Origin: Warburgia ugandensis
Taxonomy: Eukaryota; Streptophyta; Magnoliopsida; Canellales; Canellaceae
Assembly (NCBI GenBank): GCA_035236585.1
Contig: CP141132.1
Coordinates: 81,644,880 to 81,708,879, forward strand
DNA length: 64,000 bases
Reading direction: 5' to 3'
Shown here in pieces: positions 1-13,102 of the stretch (the stretch's first letter is position 1; each line of letters opens with the position of its first letter). The notes below the pieces were generated by a model. That model saw only the letters and a list, made by a program, of their open reading frames with translations. It ran no database searches and was not told the DNA's origin. Position numbers and translations under genes: made by a program.

Positions 1-2105
1 TCTATTTTCTCTAGATATTTGTCATTTAGCAATTTTTTAAAATAACTTTCCTACCTTTGGTTGATCTCGTCATCTTTGACTAGTACCTTTTGGTCATCAC
101 TTTTAATGCATTTAATATGGTCTAAGTCCTTACTCTTCTGTTCTCTTATTTTTGCAAGTTTGAATACATCTTTCTCACCTTCTCTTGACCTTAATCTATT
201 ATAGAGATCATCATATGCCTTAAATTTAGCTTCACTTACTACTCTCTTAGCAACCTCTTTAGTATTCTTATATTGCTCAAAGTTTTCAATATTTCTAATC
301 CTCGACCATGCTTTAAAACGCACCTGTTTCTCTTTAATAACTTTTTACACTTTTTCGCTCCACCATCAAGTTTCCTTTACTGGTTGTCTTTTACCTCCTA
401 CAACATCTTTCACAACTTTCTTAATGGACTCGGCCATATCAGTCAACATGGTGTTTATTTCTATTTTATTGTTCCACTTTCATCTTTTTGGATATTATGT
501 TATTTTCTCTCTTTTTAAGTTCCACCATTTAGTTTTGGACAACTATTAAGTTCATTTCCTTTCTTCTATCTCTTAATGTAAATATCCATAACAATTAACC
601 TATGTTGTGTAGTTAAAGTCTCACCAAGTATCACCTTACAATCCTTATACATTGATCTTTTAATATTCCTAAGTAGAAAAAGGTCTATTTGACTTTGATA
701 TAACCTACTTTCAAAGGTAAGTATTCATCTCTCTTCTTACAGTATATGTTTGCTAGACTAGGTTATATGTCAAAGTAAAATCAAGGATAGCTTCCTCCAT
801 CTCATTTCTTTCAACCTTAATGTATTCTATCATATCCTTCCTTTTCTTTTCCGACATAACCATTTAACTCTACTCCTATAAATATCCCCTCTATGTTGGG
901 AATTTTTTGCATTACTCTTTTCAAGTCTTCCCAAAACTGTCTCTTGATTCTAACCCACTCGTGGGGCATATGCACTTATTACATTTATGATCTTCTATCC
1001 TAGAACAAGTTTTATAAATAAAATTCTATTAATGGTTTTTTTAACATCTACAACTTTATCCTTTAATTCTTTATTCACCACTATTTATGTAGTTGAAGGT
1101 GCGACTAGTCGCCAAGTGCAAAAAGGCACAGGCATGCGACTTGATTTTGGGTGGCTCAAGGGGCATAGTCCCAATGCGCCCCTAGCTCCAAGCGCAAAAT
1201 GGTGACTTTTTTGCCATCGTTGCTGCTGTTTCGACCGTCGTCTCGCTTGTTTTCACCATTTCCTCCGCCTGATCTCACTATTGAACATGCATTGAAAACC
1301 CTCCTGCAATACTCTCTCTCTCCCTCATTTTCTCTCTATCATCATCAGCAGCAATGCGTCGCTTGACTATGGCGGTCAAATAGCACTAGAGCGTGGTCTC
1401 CCTTGTGTTCGCAACCCACGGTTGAGAAAAACCCTCTTCCTCTTCCTCTTCCTCTCCATCTCCTTTCTCTATCTGGTGACAAAAACTGACACCAACAAAG
1501 CCAGCGACAGCCATAATGAGGTCGGCCACCACTAACCCTACAATCTTAGTCGAGTTTCTCTCCCTTCTCCTCTGTCTATCTCTCTCTCCTCTTCCTCCTT
1601 CCTCTTCTTCCATCTTCTCTCTCTCTCTCTACTAGTTATAGGTTTCTGGTTTCTTTCGTAAAGAAAGTGTCAAATGAAGTCATTCTTAAGACAGGAGTGT
1701 CATTATCAACTCTAGCTCTCCTTTATAAAAATAAATAAATTCTAACATATGTTTATATATTATATATGCTTTTTTTAATCATTTAAATTTTTATTTTTTT
1801 AATTTTGCACATGGATCTAAGTCGCACCTAGTTGCACCCCTTGCGCTTGGCTGCACCTTGCGCCAATGACTACATAGACCACTATCCCTACACTATTTCT
1901 ATTATTATCCTTTCCTACGTATCATAGCTTATACCAATCAATTTCTCTAGTATTAGCCCCTTTCTACTTGGTTTCTTGAACACAAGTTATGTTGATTCTC
2001 CTACTTTTAATTGGATATACTAACTCCATACTCTTATTTGTCAATGTGCCTATGCTCCATGTGGCAATATAAATCTTATTTTCCTGAGCCAATCTCTTTA
2101 CCCGT
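1..2105 (-). mobile_element. RTE-type LINE remnant, split by a hAT-like insertion
   Basis: On the minus strand the stretch reads as a decayed plant non-LTR retrotransposon. Around 2060-1890 the endonuclease start is visible (GTLTNKSMEL, then ITCVQETK). After the insertion at 1085-1877 the endonuclease continues (ISAYAPRVG near 990-950). At 323-1 comes the linker before reverse transcriptase (EAKFKAYDDLYNRL, then VLVKDDEINQR), which runs off the left edge. Several stops and frameshifts interrupt it, so it is not functional. The assignment rests on remembered motifs of the plant RTE family whose 3' ends carry GAT-repeat tails. The same family gave the short fragments near 23.2, 25.7, 31.6 and 34.1 kb. 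Confidence 0.8.
1085..1877. mobile_element. Non-autonomous hAT-like DNA transposon (793 bp)
   Basis: The element is flanked by a perfect 8-bp target-site duplication, accactat, at 1077-1084 and 1878-1885. Its ends are short imperfect inverted repeats: ttatgtagt at the left, and ctatgtagt when the right end is read on the other strand. Inside both ends are related GC-rich, GTGCGAC/GTGCAGC-like segments. Removing it rejoins the LINE endonuclease reading (GIVV then NKELKDKVVDVK), which independently confirms the borders. The interior has a TC-rich stretch (about 1310-1640) and no transposase-like ORF. An 8-bp duplication and short ends are typical of the hAT superfamily; the class is inferred. 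Confidence 0.82.
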
Positions 2106-4071
2106 ACACATTTAGAATGGTACGGGAATCGCTACATACTTTCCACTACATTTGGGAATCCAATGCAGCAACTCACTTATGGGGGAATGGCTTAGCAGCC
2201 GTTGCCCATTTCCTACTGCATTCAAGCTTTGATGCAGCATGTTGCTTATGGGAAATGCCCAAGCATGAGGAAATGCCTTAGTATTTAGATTCATGTTAAA
2301 GATTTGCCTAAAGATTTTACGCCGGCTGGCAACATGACGCAACCCTCCTCTAAAGCTAACTTATAAGTGTATACAGGTATGAATAGTGCATCATAACAAC
2401 TTCGGAGAGATGATTGTTGGGCCTGCCTCACAAGTCACAACTCACACATTCCAACTGTGGTGAATTGAGCCCTGAAGGAATTAAAATCGCTGTTTGAAGC
2501 ATATTCAAAGCCGAAATGCTTACATCAACCAATATCATCTGCTGTGCATATGACTAGTTAAAAAATAATAGTTATTGAAAACTTAGTAATTCATGTTACT
2601 ATTCCAATATCACTTCAGATGGGCCTCATTTCTCCCTAACAATGGACGTGGACATTCTCAATTCTACATGGACTAGTGGACCTTTTAGTGGGAAGTTCAT
2701 ATTTCCTAATGGCAAACTCTGATGACATATGGCCCACTTATTTGCCTACCTCATCCTGAAATTTTTTTATCATTTATCTAAAAGGTTTCTTTTGCTTGAA
2801 TGTTTATTCCCCAAACATGAAGATTACACCTTGATGCTGGAGCTTTGTGCACGTATGGGAAAGAGGACGTTATATTTTGACTTGATTTTCCCATCTTGGT
2901 GTAGCACACCATAGGTTGTTCAAAGAGGCAGACGTGAGAAGGGAGACAAGGCTACCAAGTAGAGTAAAATCATAATCCTATCTAGTTTTGCAGATAATAT
3001 GCTTAAAATCGAACTAATATTCAAATTCCAGGACTGTAGTTCAATGGTACCTAAAACAGTGAAAGACTTTATCTCAGTCCCAGCTAACAAAATCTCTACA
3101 TGAGCAATTTACTAGAAAACAAAATTGAGCAAACTTCCATAATCTTTATGGCATCATCATTGGGTTTGTATTCTCCATTTGAAGAAAAATGAGTAGTGAA
3201 CCTCAAGCTCTTCCCCTTGTTCACTAGACAATGGTGCAAACTTCCATGTTTAAATAGCTTTGGTTTAGTTACTTATTCCAAGGTCTTCCCAACAGTAGTG
3301 AACTATAGGATCTTTCACGACCGATGAAATTCCTGTCTTGTAGGTTTTTACCCATGCTTTGTAAGCTATGCTTAGTGGCCATTCTGTGTACTCCACAGAA
3401 ACAGCATATTAGAATTTTCAAGGGCAAAATCAGAAAAATATGGAGTCATGTTGAATAGGGTACAGCTTTACACAGCAGCCTATTATGAGGTAGTTACACA
3501 GTGTACCTATGGCAGAGACATGTTGAATAGGGGACAGCTTTACTTATAACCAAGTTCACCTCCATGTTGTAAAGGCAGCATTTTCATCACCAAGGTTGCA
3601 AAATCCACACCTAGGTCACATTGGGGTAGTTTCAGAGACAATGCGGCAGCGTCAGATTGTTGTTATTAGGGCCTAGAGGAGCAGAAGATTGCAGACTTAT
3701 TGACTTTAAAATTTGTTGTTCTCCAATCTTACAATTTGTTGAGGTTCAACAAAAATATTACGAATATGTCTTATGTTCTTGTGGAAGGAATGTATGCTCG
3801 CAAAAAGTGGGTTTAGTAGACGATCATTAATGATCACAGACGATTTCTTGTTAGAGGTAATATAACTGCTACTCAAAATTAGTCCTTATCCTATCTTATG
3901 ACCGCCTAGATTGACTTTTATTTAGGAACAAGTAGAGTCCAAAGTCAAGCTAGGTTCACATTACAGAATAACATCCCTTTCACCTTTTCAAGATGAAATA
4001 ATTCAACAAGTCAACTTGAGAAGCTATGATTAGAATGAAATGAAATACCATTATGGTTAAGCTGGATGAAC
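2106..4071. other. No confirmed gene; probable 3' part of the TilS gene
   Basis: The last TilS exons or 3' UTR should lie here but I could not place them. Two minus-strand open stretches, at about 3413-3274 (44 codons, contains VEYTEWPLSIAYKAWVK) and about 3245-3103 (contains FSSNGEYKPNDDAIKIMEV), are candidates only. A direct repeat, catgttgaatagggNacagctttac, occurs near 3449 and 3519. Nothing else was recognised. Confidence 0.4.
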
Positions 4072-7000
4072 CTTGCATGGGAAGATTCGGATGTAGTTTA
4101 ACAGCAGCTGCAAAATGCTACCCCGAACTGGCTTATGCCTTTGTGAGATGAACTGTCATACATGAACTCTGAACCATTAGCAAGAAATGCCAAAACATTT
4201 GACATTTATGCCCTAACCAAAACAGAAAATAAAAAAACACTCCTTTTTCACAAACACTTAATTTAGAAGATATATTGCTATCAATCAATATTTTAAGAGA
4301 AATAAAAACAATTAACAAAACCTGTAGGACCAATGTAACAAACTTAGACAGGCATAGGTCATCAACATTGCAAGCATCCAGTCTCTCAAGATCAATGACA
4401 GCATATCCATGCTGCAACCAAATACAAAGACAATAGTAATTGGTTACTGCATCTAAGATACGTTTCTACTTAACCAAGGAAAAGAAGACGCTTTAACTGC
4501 AACAGTATGAGAAAATCAACTTTTTGAAAATAAAATAAAATAAAATTTGGGTGACCTGCATGTTAGTTTTTTAGCAACAGCCAGCCAGGAGAATCTCAGG
4601 AAGACCCTGGAATGGTTATTTTCATAGAATTAGCACCTGTTCGAAGGGCTGGGATTATGCGTACAAATGTCATGACACCCTATCTTATATGACCATGAGT
4701 TCTACTGTCAAGAGGGGAAAAATAAATCAACACCCGTTTGTTGGGGATGACCATCTCTCTACCTCATGATCAATAATCGAAACCGAACAAGATCTCTTCA
4801 AGGGTTTCAAAGTTCTCTTTTTTTAAAAAATTCATTAGTTTGAGTCTCGAATTTAGAGCTCTACAACCACATTGCTGGTAGATTACATTAACTATTATAG
4901 AGAGAGAAAAAATTTCTGTAGGAGCTTCTTTATATAAAATTAGACAAATGCTCGTGTAATCCTCAAAATCAATTGTGTGAACCATAAGAAGAAAACAACA
5001 TGCATGTTTGTCAATGGAACAAGATACAGAAATTGAGCAAGCAGTACACTAAGCTCACCATCATGAGCATACTTACAGCCATGATGGTCACAGCTTGATT
5101 TATCAAAATGCGGCTTCTTTGGTCAACAAATGAGCGCGTTTTTCGACAAGCAGAGATAACACCTTGCAATTCAGATCTGAAGGTACCTGAAAGTTTTAAA
5201 CCAAGTTAACTTATCAAAGTAGTAAATCTGCTCTAGAAAGCCGAAACCAGTATCAGTACTTCTCTCTGACATTTCCAAGATTCTAACAACAGAATGATGC
5301 ACTTATAAGCTACGATATGGAATTCAAAGTCATAACAAATCATTCAGTAGTTAGGTCAAATTCTGATACATATTACAAGATTACAACTCACTTGATGATA
5401 AGGATCCTAGTGACATGCGAATTCTGTTACGAGCAAACAATTGCCTTTGATTTGTTGGATCTTCCACCCATTCTTGATTACCCCCTTGGCATATCTACAT
5501 GAAGAACAAAAGATATCATTTTAGATGAATAGCTTGATGCATTAAATGCAAAATTATATTATGTTATGAGTTCCTTTGAGTTCATTTTGGACTAATCCAG
5601 AATAAATTTCTGCATATGTAAACATGTAACAAGTATCAAAGATAAAAACCTCACAGACTATCTACCAACTCATGGATACTATTCATCGCTCAAGCAGGTT
5701 TCTGCAATGCTTTCCAACTTAGAAATAAAATCCAAATGAAAATTAAATCTTTTATGTAGTTATTTTAAGGTTCGTGCATACTCAAAGGTGGTTTCTTTAA
5801 ATATTTAAGTGCAAAGACTGCATAAAATGAAGAACTGAATAAAAGAAACAATTATTTGGCAAATGATCAGCAGTTTTGTTGTCTTCGTATGGAAAGGGTG
5901 CAAAACTTGGAGATTAATTCCACATAGAAATGACAAGATAAGCGCCAAACATCAGGGAAAACTGTCAATGTAACTGCTTGTTTTTCCATCTTGACCTTCT
6001 CAAGGAAACCAATTTTGTCCTGTTCTTTTCTGCATTGAGTGAAAAGCTTTGAGTTTCCATTCTGAAGTAATTATCTATATCTTATAAAAGTGCCTTTATA
6101 TCTCATCAATCAGGATCACACACTGATCCATCACTTAAGTACAAGGAGGAGGATATGTAAACCCCTCGCATTATCAATATTCTCCTTGTTAAGTCATGAT
6201 GAATTTTCATGCTCGCTTTTTTCCTATCGTTCTTTTTCTGAATGAAACCTTTGTCAAAGAAAGAAATCAATCTACAAGATACCACAGAATACACAAAATG
6301 AACAGTCTATACGTTAGCCTTATAAGGAATCCGCTAACTCTTTAGTAATGTTCACACACAGACATGCACGCACGCACACATTATATACATCATCAAGACC
6401 TTATCCTAATTAGGGGCCGGCCAACACGCATTATATATAAGGCTGTAATTATAAAATACTGTGCATATTAAGTTATTTGATGCCAACAATATCTTTGGCC
6501 TGTATCAAAATATTTTTATTTTAGAATGGTTTGATTTTTTTGAGATATGGATACTTACAGAACCTGCATTTACTAGTCAGACAGAAGCTGGGCAGAGCTC
6601 CCGCTCAACATCCCTCTAGATGCAGCTTATTTAGTTAGTCTTAACTTGATTTGTTAATCTTATTAGTTATTACATAATAGAAGTTCCAGGGTCTTGCTGG
6701 AAGTTCACCTGTCAATGACAACACATAACACAGTGCTTCTTCAGCATGCATCATGCAAAGTGATTAATGTTGCTGCATCATATACATAGCACCTAAGTCA
6801 ATATAAATTGTATGCATACACAAGCGGTTAGTATTACAGCATTTTACACAAACACAATTCAAGAGGGACATTCACCTTTTCTCATGGCATGGCACATAGG
6901 ACATTTATGCTCATCTTGATACATGGGACATTATCAAGTATAAGCTGACCGCAGTCTGTTTTGTCATGGCATAGCATAAGGGTAATTCATGTCCATCTAA

Positions 7001-9528
7001 TATGTATCAAATATAACAAGCATCACCTGGCTCCCAACTTTGTCAAGCACGAAAACATTGGAACCAATGCAGCAGTTGAAATCATAAAATGCAGGTTAGC
7101 TTTTCATCAAAATGACAATAGGTCAGCTATAAAAAATTTACCAACAAGCTAAGATTATGTACTTAAAGAACAATGTGATTCAAGAATAAGTCATGAATGA
7201 GCAGAAGAGCTCGCCTTGTACATATCTGCTTTTGAGAATTCCAAAAGTGGTCTCACAAGTAGAATTCCATGATTGCCAGAATTTTCTCCATAACAATGTA
7301 GACAAGCAGGGAACAATTGAGAAGTGAATGCCATGCCAGCAAGTCCAAGGACACCACTACTGCGAGAAAGCCTAAGAATGAACAACTCAGCCTGCAATTA
7401 TTGTGATTACATCACTTAGAAACTTTGCCACATGTCATTGTGAGCAGAAGATAGACAACATTGAGTTGGAAACTACAACCAAACCTGATCATCCGCATGG
7501 TGCGCAATAAGCAAAACACCCACGCTATGTTGGACGCAAATATCCTGAAAAACTTGATATCTGAAATTCAAAATCTGCAAAAAGTTAAGAAAATCCAAAA
7601 CCAGCTACTTCTATGAAATCAACTAATACGTCTAAGAGAACACAGAATCCACTGGAAAAAATGACAAAAACTATTACCTGATTCCAATTCAAGTTTAAGT
7701 GTTTTAGATCTCATTGCCTTAAAGATAACTGATAAATGCTTTTGCATGCATGTCCCGAAACTGTCAATTTTTCATATCTATGTGATATTTGTACGTAGTT
7801 TGCAATGGCACTTTAAATATTTTTTACCTGAGATTCATAGGCATAAGTGGCATCACGGTCTTGAAGTTTTCCTATCTAGAGAACTCTTTTTGTATTTCTT
7901 TTTCTTCTATTGATATATTCATCTTATTTGTAAACTAAGGTAAAACCACAGCAAACTCTTTTATTTGAGTCCTAGTAGGTGTACATGCTCGAGAAGAGAG
8001 GAATGAATACCAGCCCTATTTCCATGCATGGTACAACATTTTTCACAAACTAAGCCATTCATCATGTTTAGAATACTAAAACTTTGGGCATGTACTCCTT
8101 CCTCTCCTCTTGAGCGTGTACAGCTACTGGGACTCTTTCTTTTATTATGAGACTCTACCATAGTTCAAGTCCCAATCAAAATTGAGACTCCAGTTACTAG
8201 GTGATACAGTCCAGGAAGGCTTTCTAACTTAAACAGCCCATAGAGCATCGTCAACAATATTGCAACAGAAAAGGCTGCCAAGCTTCAGTCCAACAAAACG
8301 GACCTGAACTAAGCCATCAGTCTTGGAGATTGGAAAGCTTAAGAGAAAACAAAGTTATCTTCACGGCACAAGCACTTAGACCTGGTTTTCATGATCCTTA
8401 AATACCCTTAATCACATGACTATGTTTATTGAAATGACAAAGGAAGCAGTCATCTCCTACTTTAGAGATAATAGGCCTTTCATACCTCTAGAGAACTAAA
8501 ACGAGCTTCTACACATTCAATAAAACAATTAGTCGTTTATGATCCTTTGGATAAGTCATGGGCCAACATATGAATTAGAAAATTGGAAAACCACATTGAG
8601 TACACAAACTAGAAAAGATTTGATACTGTCAGATAAATTTCCAAATTAATAATTGAAAAGCTGTGACTTAGCCCACTTAAAACCAACCAAACGTTGGCAA
8701 CAAAACAGAAAATGACCCACCTCATGTCACGAGCTGCTTCCTGCAAGTGACCTTGCTTCGGACGACCATTAGGCCAATCAACACAAGCGATCTCGCACCT
8801 AATTCCTATAACCAGTAAACCCATACCAACAATAAACTAAAAATAATCAAACAAGTATACTTGAAACCATGAGCATTATGTAGACAGAGATAAAAGGAGG
8901 CTAATTACCCATTCTCAAAACCGCATTCCGAACATGCCTCGCCTCTTCCTTACTCTCTGTCCGTAATCCATGATCCACGACAATCCCCAAAAGCCCATCA
9001 ATGTAACCCGTAGCTTCGTCAATTCCTACTTGAGCATCCCTTTTCCAACCCCAAGCTAAAACGCAAAGCCCAATACTATCTGGGCCCCCGGAAACACCGA
9101 TAGCTACAAAAAGAATTGAATTATGTTACATTCCTGGTTAAAAGAACTTAGCTTTCCACCCACGGATTAGAGAGAGGGAGTTTACCGATTCGATGATGGG
9201 GTTTGATTCCAGCCATAGCCATTCTTCTGGAGAAAGCTTCTTTGTACTTAGCCATGTCAATTGCATCTTTGCAAGCTGAAATCTTGCAGAAGAAACGATT
9301 TCTCTTATAATTGTGAGTCGATCCGAACCCAGAACCTCTTGGGTGGGAGAGAGGGGACCTAAACAACTCGGCTAAGTGCTCGAATTTGAAGAAGAAACGA
9401 TTTGGACTAAGAGTGTGAGAGAAATGGAGAGAAATCGGGAGCATATTTTGGTGAAACCCTAAAACTTGGGTCTGGAAGATTTGGGCTATAAAGCTCGCGC
9501 CATTTATTTGAAACTTAGTTGGACGCAC
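4072..9528 (-). CDS. RSY3: tRNA(Ile)-lysidine synthase, TilS/RSY3 family (3' exons unresolved)
   Basis: TilS converts cytidine-34 of the CAU anticodon of tRNA-Ile to lysidine, using ATP and lysine; the plant enzyme is expected in plastids. Exons by coordinate: 9186-9528, 8909-9103, 8721-8805, 7485-7560, 7215-7391, 5392-5494, 5077-5186, 4322-4411, 4072-4152. These keep phase and give 420 codons. Residues 1 to about 90 look like a transit peptide. The PP-loop SGGPDS is at 119-124, split from MAMAGIKPHHRI by intron 1. VDHGLR, LLIAHHADDQ and WVEDPTNQ...RNRIR follow in family order. The intron after exon 5 starts with GC (AAG|GCGAGC), a probable GC-AG intron. Exon 9 ends FPCK; the family runs to about 650 residues, so roughly 200 are missing. 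Arabidopsis RSY3 is At3g24560 (from memory). Confidence 0.88.
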
Positions 9529-10994
9529 TCTTCCTTTGGTTTATTCTCATCTTGTAGACGTGATGGACCGCAATTTGTTGATCGGACCCGTTCATCTTAA
9601 TTCTCCAAATTTAGATATCTTGTAACCCTAAGTTCATGATTAAATGATTCTAGCTTCTGGAAGACTCCGACTTCGATTGTTGAAGACATGATTTATTATG
9701 TATAAATAATAAAAATCTTTAAAAAATATATTAAAATTTGTCAAAGCAACTATAAACCTACAAAATAAAGATTTGGATTTCTCATTCCAAATAAGAATAA
9801 TGCATGCATATATGAAAGCAATCAAACAAAATTAAACTAACACAAAATATATATTAGAAATTTTTGAAATTTATAATCATCATTAATTTCTATCTTCGAG
9901 AACTATGAGAGGAAGAAGGATGTTTTTGGGCAGCAATATGTTAGTTGGAGGAGTTGAAGAAGAAACAAGTAGTATATTTTTTAGTTTTTTGCAAAAATGC
10001 CATTACATGTTGGCATTTTTGCAAAAAAGTCTATTTTTTTAATATTACAAATTTGCCATTAAATTTTCATGAGCTTTTATAGGATTGCCATTCTATTAGT
10101 TTTCCAACCCTCCATCTTGGTTAATTTTTTTCAAAATTCTAATATCGCACTTCTCTAATTCAAATTCAAGTTTCATATTTTAAAACAATAACCTATAATT
10201 AAGTAGCTGACTTTGGCCATTAAGTTCAGTGACTTCTTGATATAAATTTTTAGTGAAAATTGGTGTCTAAAACAATTAAATAACAAGAAATCTAATGGTA
10301 CGGTTAGATTTTAATAAAAATAAATAAATAATAGTAATATATTCAGTCATTAACATACTATGTCTACTAACCTGTTGCACAATACTTGCCAAATTTCTTA
10401 AATGAAATTCAATAATTTAAACTTTGATTTCTCAATAAAAAAAACTGATGTAAAACACTTCCTAACATATATTATAGCATAATCAATGCTTCGGATAATA
10501 AAAAATATAATAAATTAAAGAAAATTTAAAGTTTAAGACACTGGCGAACTACTGTTATTGTTCACGCAAACAATAACGAATTTGTAGTAAGCATTTCGTT
10601 CAATGTCTTTTCCAATAAAATTGAATATCTAAGACATAGATCTTCTTTTTTTCAATGCCTTCTATTTAGAATGATCAATTTTAAGGATTTTTGTCAATTG
10701 ACGAAATAGAAAATCACACACAAAGCACTGTTGTTCACCATCGTTTGTTGAGAGAAGGGTAAAATTTTAAAATTTTCCTAAAAACTCAGTGATCTTACTA
10801 AAAACTCGCGCAAGTTTTGCAATCCTTAATCCACCAAGCTAAAATCATAACGATGTCATTCGATTTTTTGTGCGATCCAACTAGATCTCCTACCGTCCCC
10901 GCATCAAACCACCTAGTCTTTAAACTATGGCTTTGACTCTATGTTTTATGGCAATCGAAACAAGAATTTTACTAATTCTATAATCATCTAGTGG
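9529..10994. other. AT-rich intergenic DNA
   Basis: This is the upstream side of the TilS gene. The sequence is AT-rich with poly-T and poly-A runs, for example around 9960-10040. I see no ORF of coding character and no recognisable transposon here. Confidence 0.5.
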
Positions 10995-11175
10995 GAGGGG
11001 ATTCTTGGTGCAATGATAAAGTTGTCGTTGTATGACCTTGAGGTCACAGGTTCAAAGCGTGTAAACAGTTTATTGCAAAATGTAAGGTAAAATTACATAT
11101 TATAGATCCTTGTGCACCACCCCTTCTTTGGATCACTCGTACGTTGGAGCTTTATCTATAGAGCCATCTTTTTCT
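10995..11175 (+). mobile_element. Au-like SINE copy 1
   Basis: A diverged copy of the repeat family in this window. It begins with a tRNA-derived part (ttggtgcaatgataaa, then a B-box-like ggttcaaagcg) and continues through tgcaaaatgtaaggtaa to the 3' end near gagccatcttttt. An imperfect duplication, ataatcatctag before and ataatcatatag after, may be its target site. Confidence 0.75.
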
Positions 11176-11535
11176 TTTTCTTTTTTGATAATCATATAGC
11201 GATCTTGAATTTTGTGAATTTAGGGGAAAATGACGGATGGGTCAGATCAACAAAATAGCGAACCTCTCTAGGTCTTAGAGCCGTTCAACCTATTAGATGT
11301 TTGACTCGAGCTATCCAAGTCAGGTTGAATCAACTACGATCGTAGGCCATGAGCTAAAGGTCAAGGAGATTGACGTGCAATGTATTATCTAGGACTGTGT
11401 AAGTAAGAGAGTCTTCGAGTGATTTGCTTTGTAAGAGCATGATCTCCTCCGCGATTGTACGCCACACTATATCATTGATTTATATCATTTGACTTGCCTA
11501 ACCTTGGATGTTTAGTGTGCAAAAATTTCATTCCA

Positions 11536-11655
11536 AAAGAGCAGCTCCAGTGCACAAAGCTTTTGCCTATGCTGGTTCGGAGAAGGGATAGACCACAAGG
11601 GCTTAAAGTACACAATTTTACCTTGCATTTTGCAAGAGGCTATTTTCACACATTG
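11536..11655 (-). mobile_element. Au-like SINE copy 2, 5'-truncated
   Basis: The minus strand carries only the 3' two thirds of the SINE: tgcaaaatgcaaggtaa, the cttcgtgcac-like end and gagctgctc. The tRNA-derived head is missing. Confidence 0.72.
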
Positions 11656-13102
11656 ACCAAAAACTTGTATCTTTTATATTGCTAGACATGGATAGTGATG
11701 AGTCAAGAATTATCCGCAAAGCAACTATATACATTTAATGAAACAAAATGCCAATTCTTGAATGGCAATACCTCCCTTTTAGCACAAATTTTGCGCCAAT
11801 TAATGTGTGCGAGAGTCAGATGAACAATATAGATTAATCGTACTGCAGGTTTATTATAAAAAAGTAGAGGAGTTGCATGCTCTTGAGTTGTTGTTACGCT
11901 CTATATCAGCATTTCTCTTTATTTTTTAGATGAAAAGCACTTTTGACGAAAATTTATTTTTATTGTAGAAATCATTTTTTGTCCATTTTCTACCAACCAA
12001 ATGAGTTAAAAAAGTTGTTGATTAGAATAAAAGAAGAAATGATTTCCCATTCAAATTAAGGTTCGTGCATGCAAAGAAAGAAGAAATGTATAAGAATAAA
12101 AAAAACTCCAAGTAAAGGAAACTACTCATCTTTTGCATTATGCTGCTGTTGTTGGAAGTGTACAAGTAATTTCTTTTGTATTTTATTTTTTAAGTAAAAG
12201 CTAAGAAATACAAAGCAAATCACTCGCACACTTTCAGATATGCTGATTCTAAATTTAATCCTTGTTCAAAGAAAAAAGCGGCGACTTGAACCCATAACAA
12301 AGTGTATTCTAGATGGAATGTCAACATGTAACCAACTACTATAGACATTAGTTGGTTTGCTTGGTATCTACATGGTTGCACCATGAAAGGGAAAGAGGTG
12401 AAAGTAAGAAGAACTAATTTCTTGCAAAATCATGATCAAACTTGGTGGAGGATGAGGGTAATCAATCTCCCAACAAATGTTTAGTATAAATTTTCGGTTG
12501 CTGCTTTTTCTTTGGCTAGAATTAGATTTAAAAGAGTGCGAGTAATTTACTTTGTAATTCTTTGCCTTCTACCGAGAAGAAGGTATGATCGAGTGCAAGT
12601 TTGGAGCCGACCTTTCTACCATTGGAGTGGTGCAAACATTCTCATCATCCAAAGATGGGCCCATCCATCTATTGATCCTAAAACACTATCATTGCGTGGC
12701 AAAATAAGGAGAGTTAAGATCAACATCATCCAAGAAAAAGAACGGTTGTGATTGCCAACCATTCAGGCTCCACACGCTATTTTAGCATGTGAAAATCCCT
12801 GTACTGATCTTCACCAGCAAAATATCATCGTGTAAGAGAATATAGTACTTGCACGGAGTGTACGGTCATACTAAAAGGAGGTGCGCACTGCGCATCCTGT
12901 GCAGTCTTACACCCGACGAATCCAATTTTTGTGTTCCAGCAGAACAACTCTGTCTCCATTTTTCGAACTTCTCCACGCCAAAAGCCTAGGAAGCAACGAG
13001 AAAAACCAGCACCTCAAAATCTCATTCCATGGCGGGTTTTCCCGCCAAATTCGACCCCAAACGAACCCACGACGGGAAAAGTCACTGAAACAACCGAAAA
13101 CA
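11656..13102. other. Intergenic DNA and probable promoter/5' UTR of S1P
   Basis: No gene or transposon was recognised. The stretch lies upstream of the site-1 protease start at 13103. The reading frame of that start stays open upstream to about 12881 but holds no ATG, so it is treated as untranslated. Confidence 0.5.

Noticed and set aside
1386-1613. Glu/Gly-rich minus-strand ORF inside the hAT-like element
   Set aside because: It is low-complexity translation of a TC-rich tract and shows no transposase motif.
12881-13102. Upstream extension of the S1P reading frame
   Set aside because: The frame is open but contains no ATG before 13103, and the protein starting at 13103 already has a signal peptide and the usual family length.
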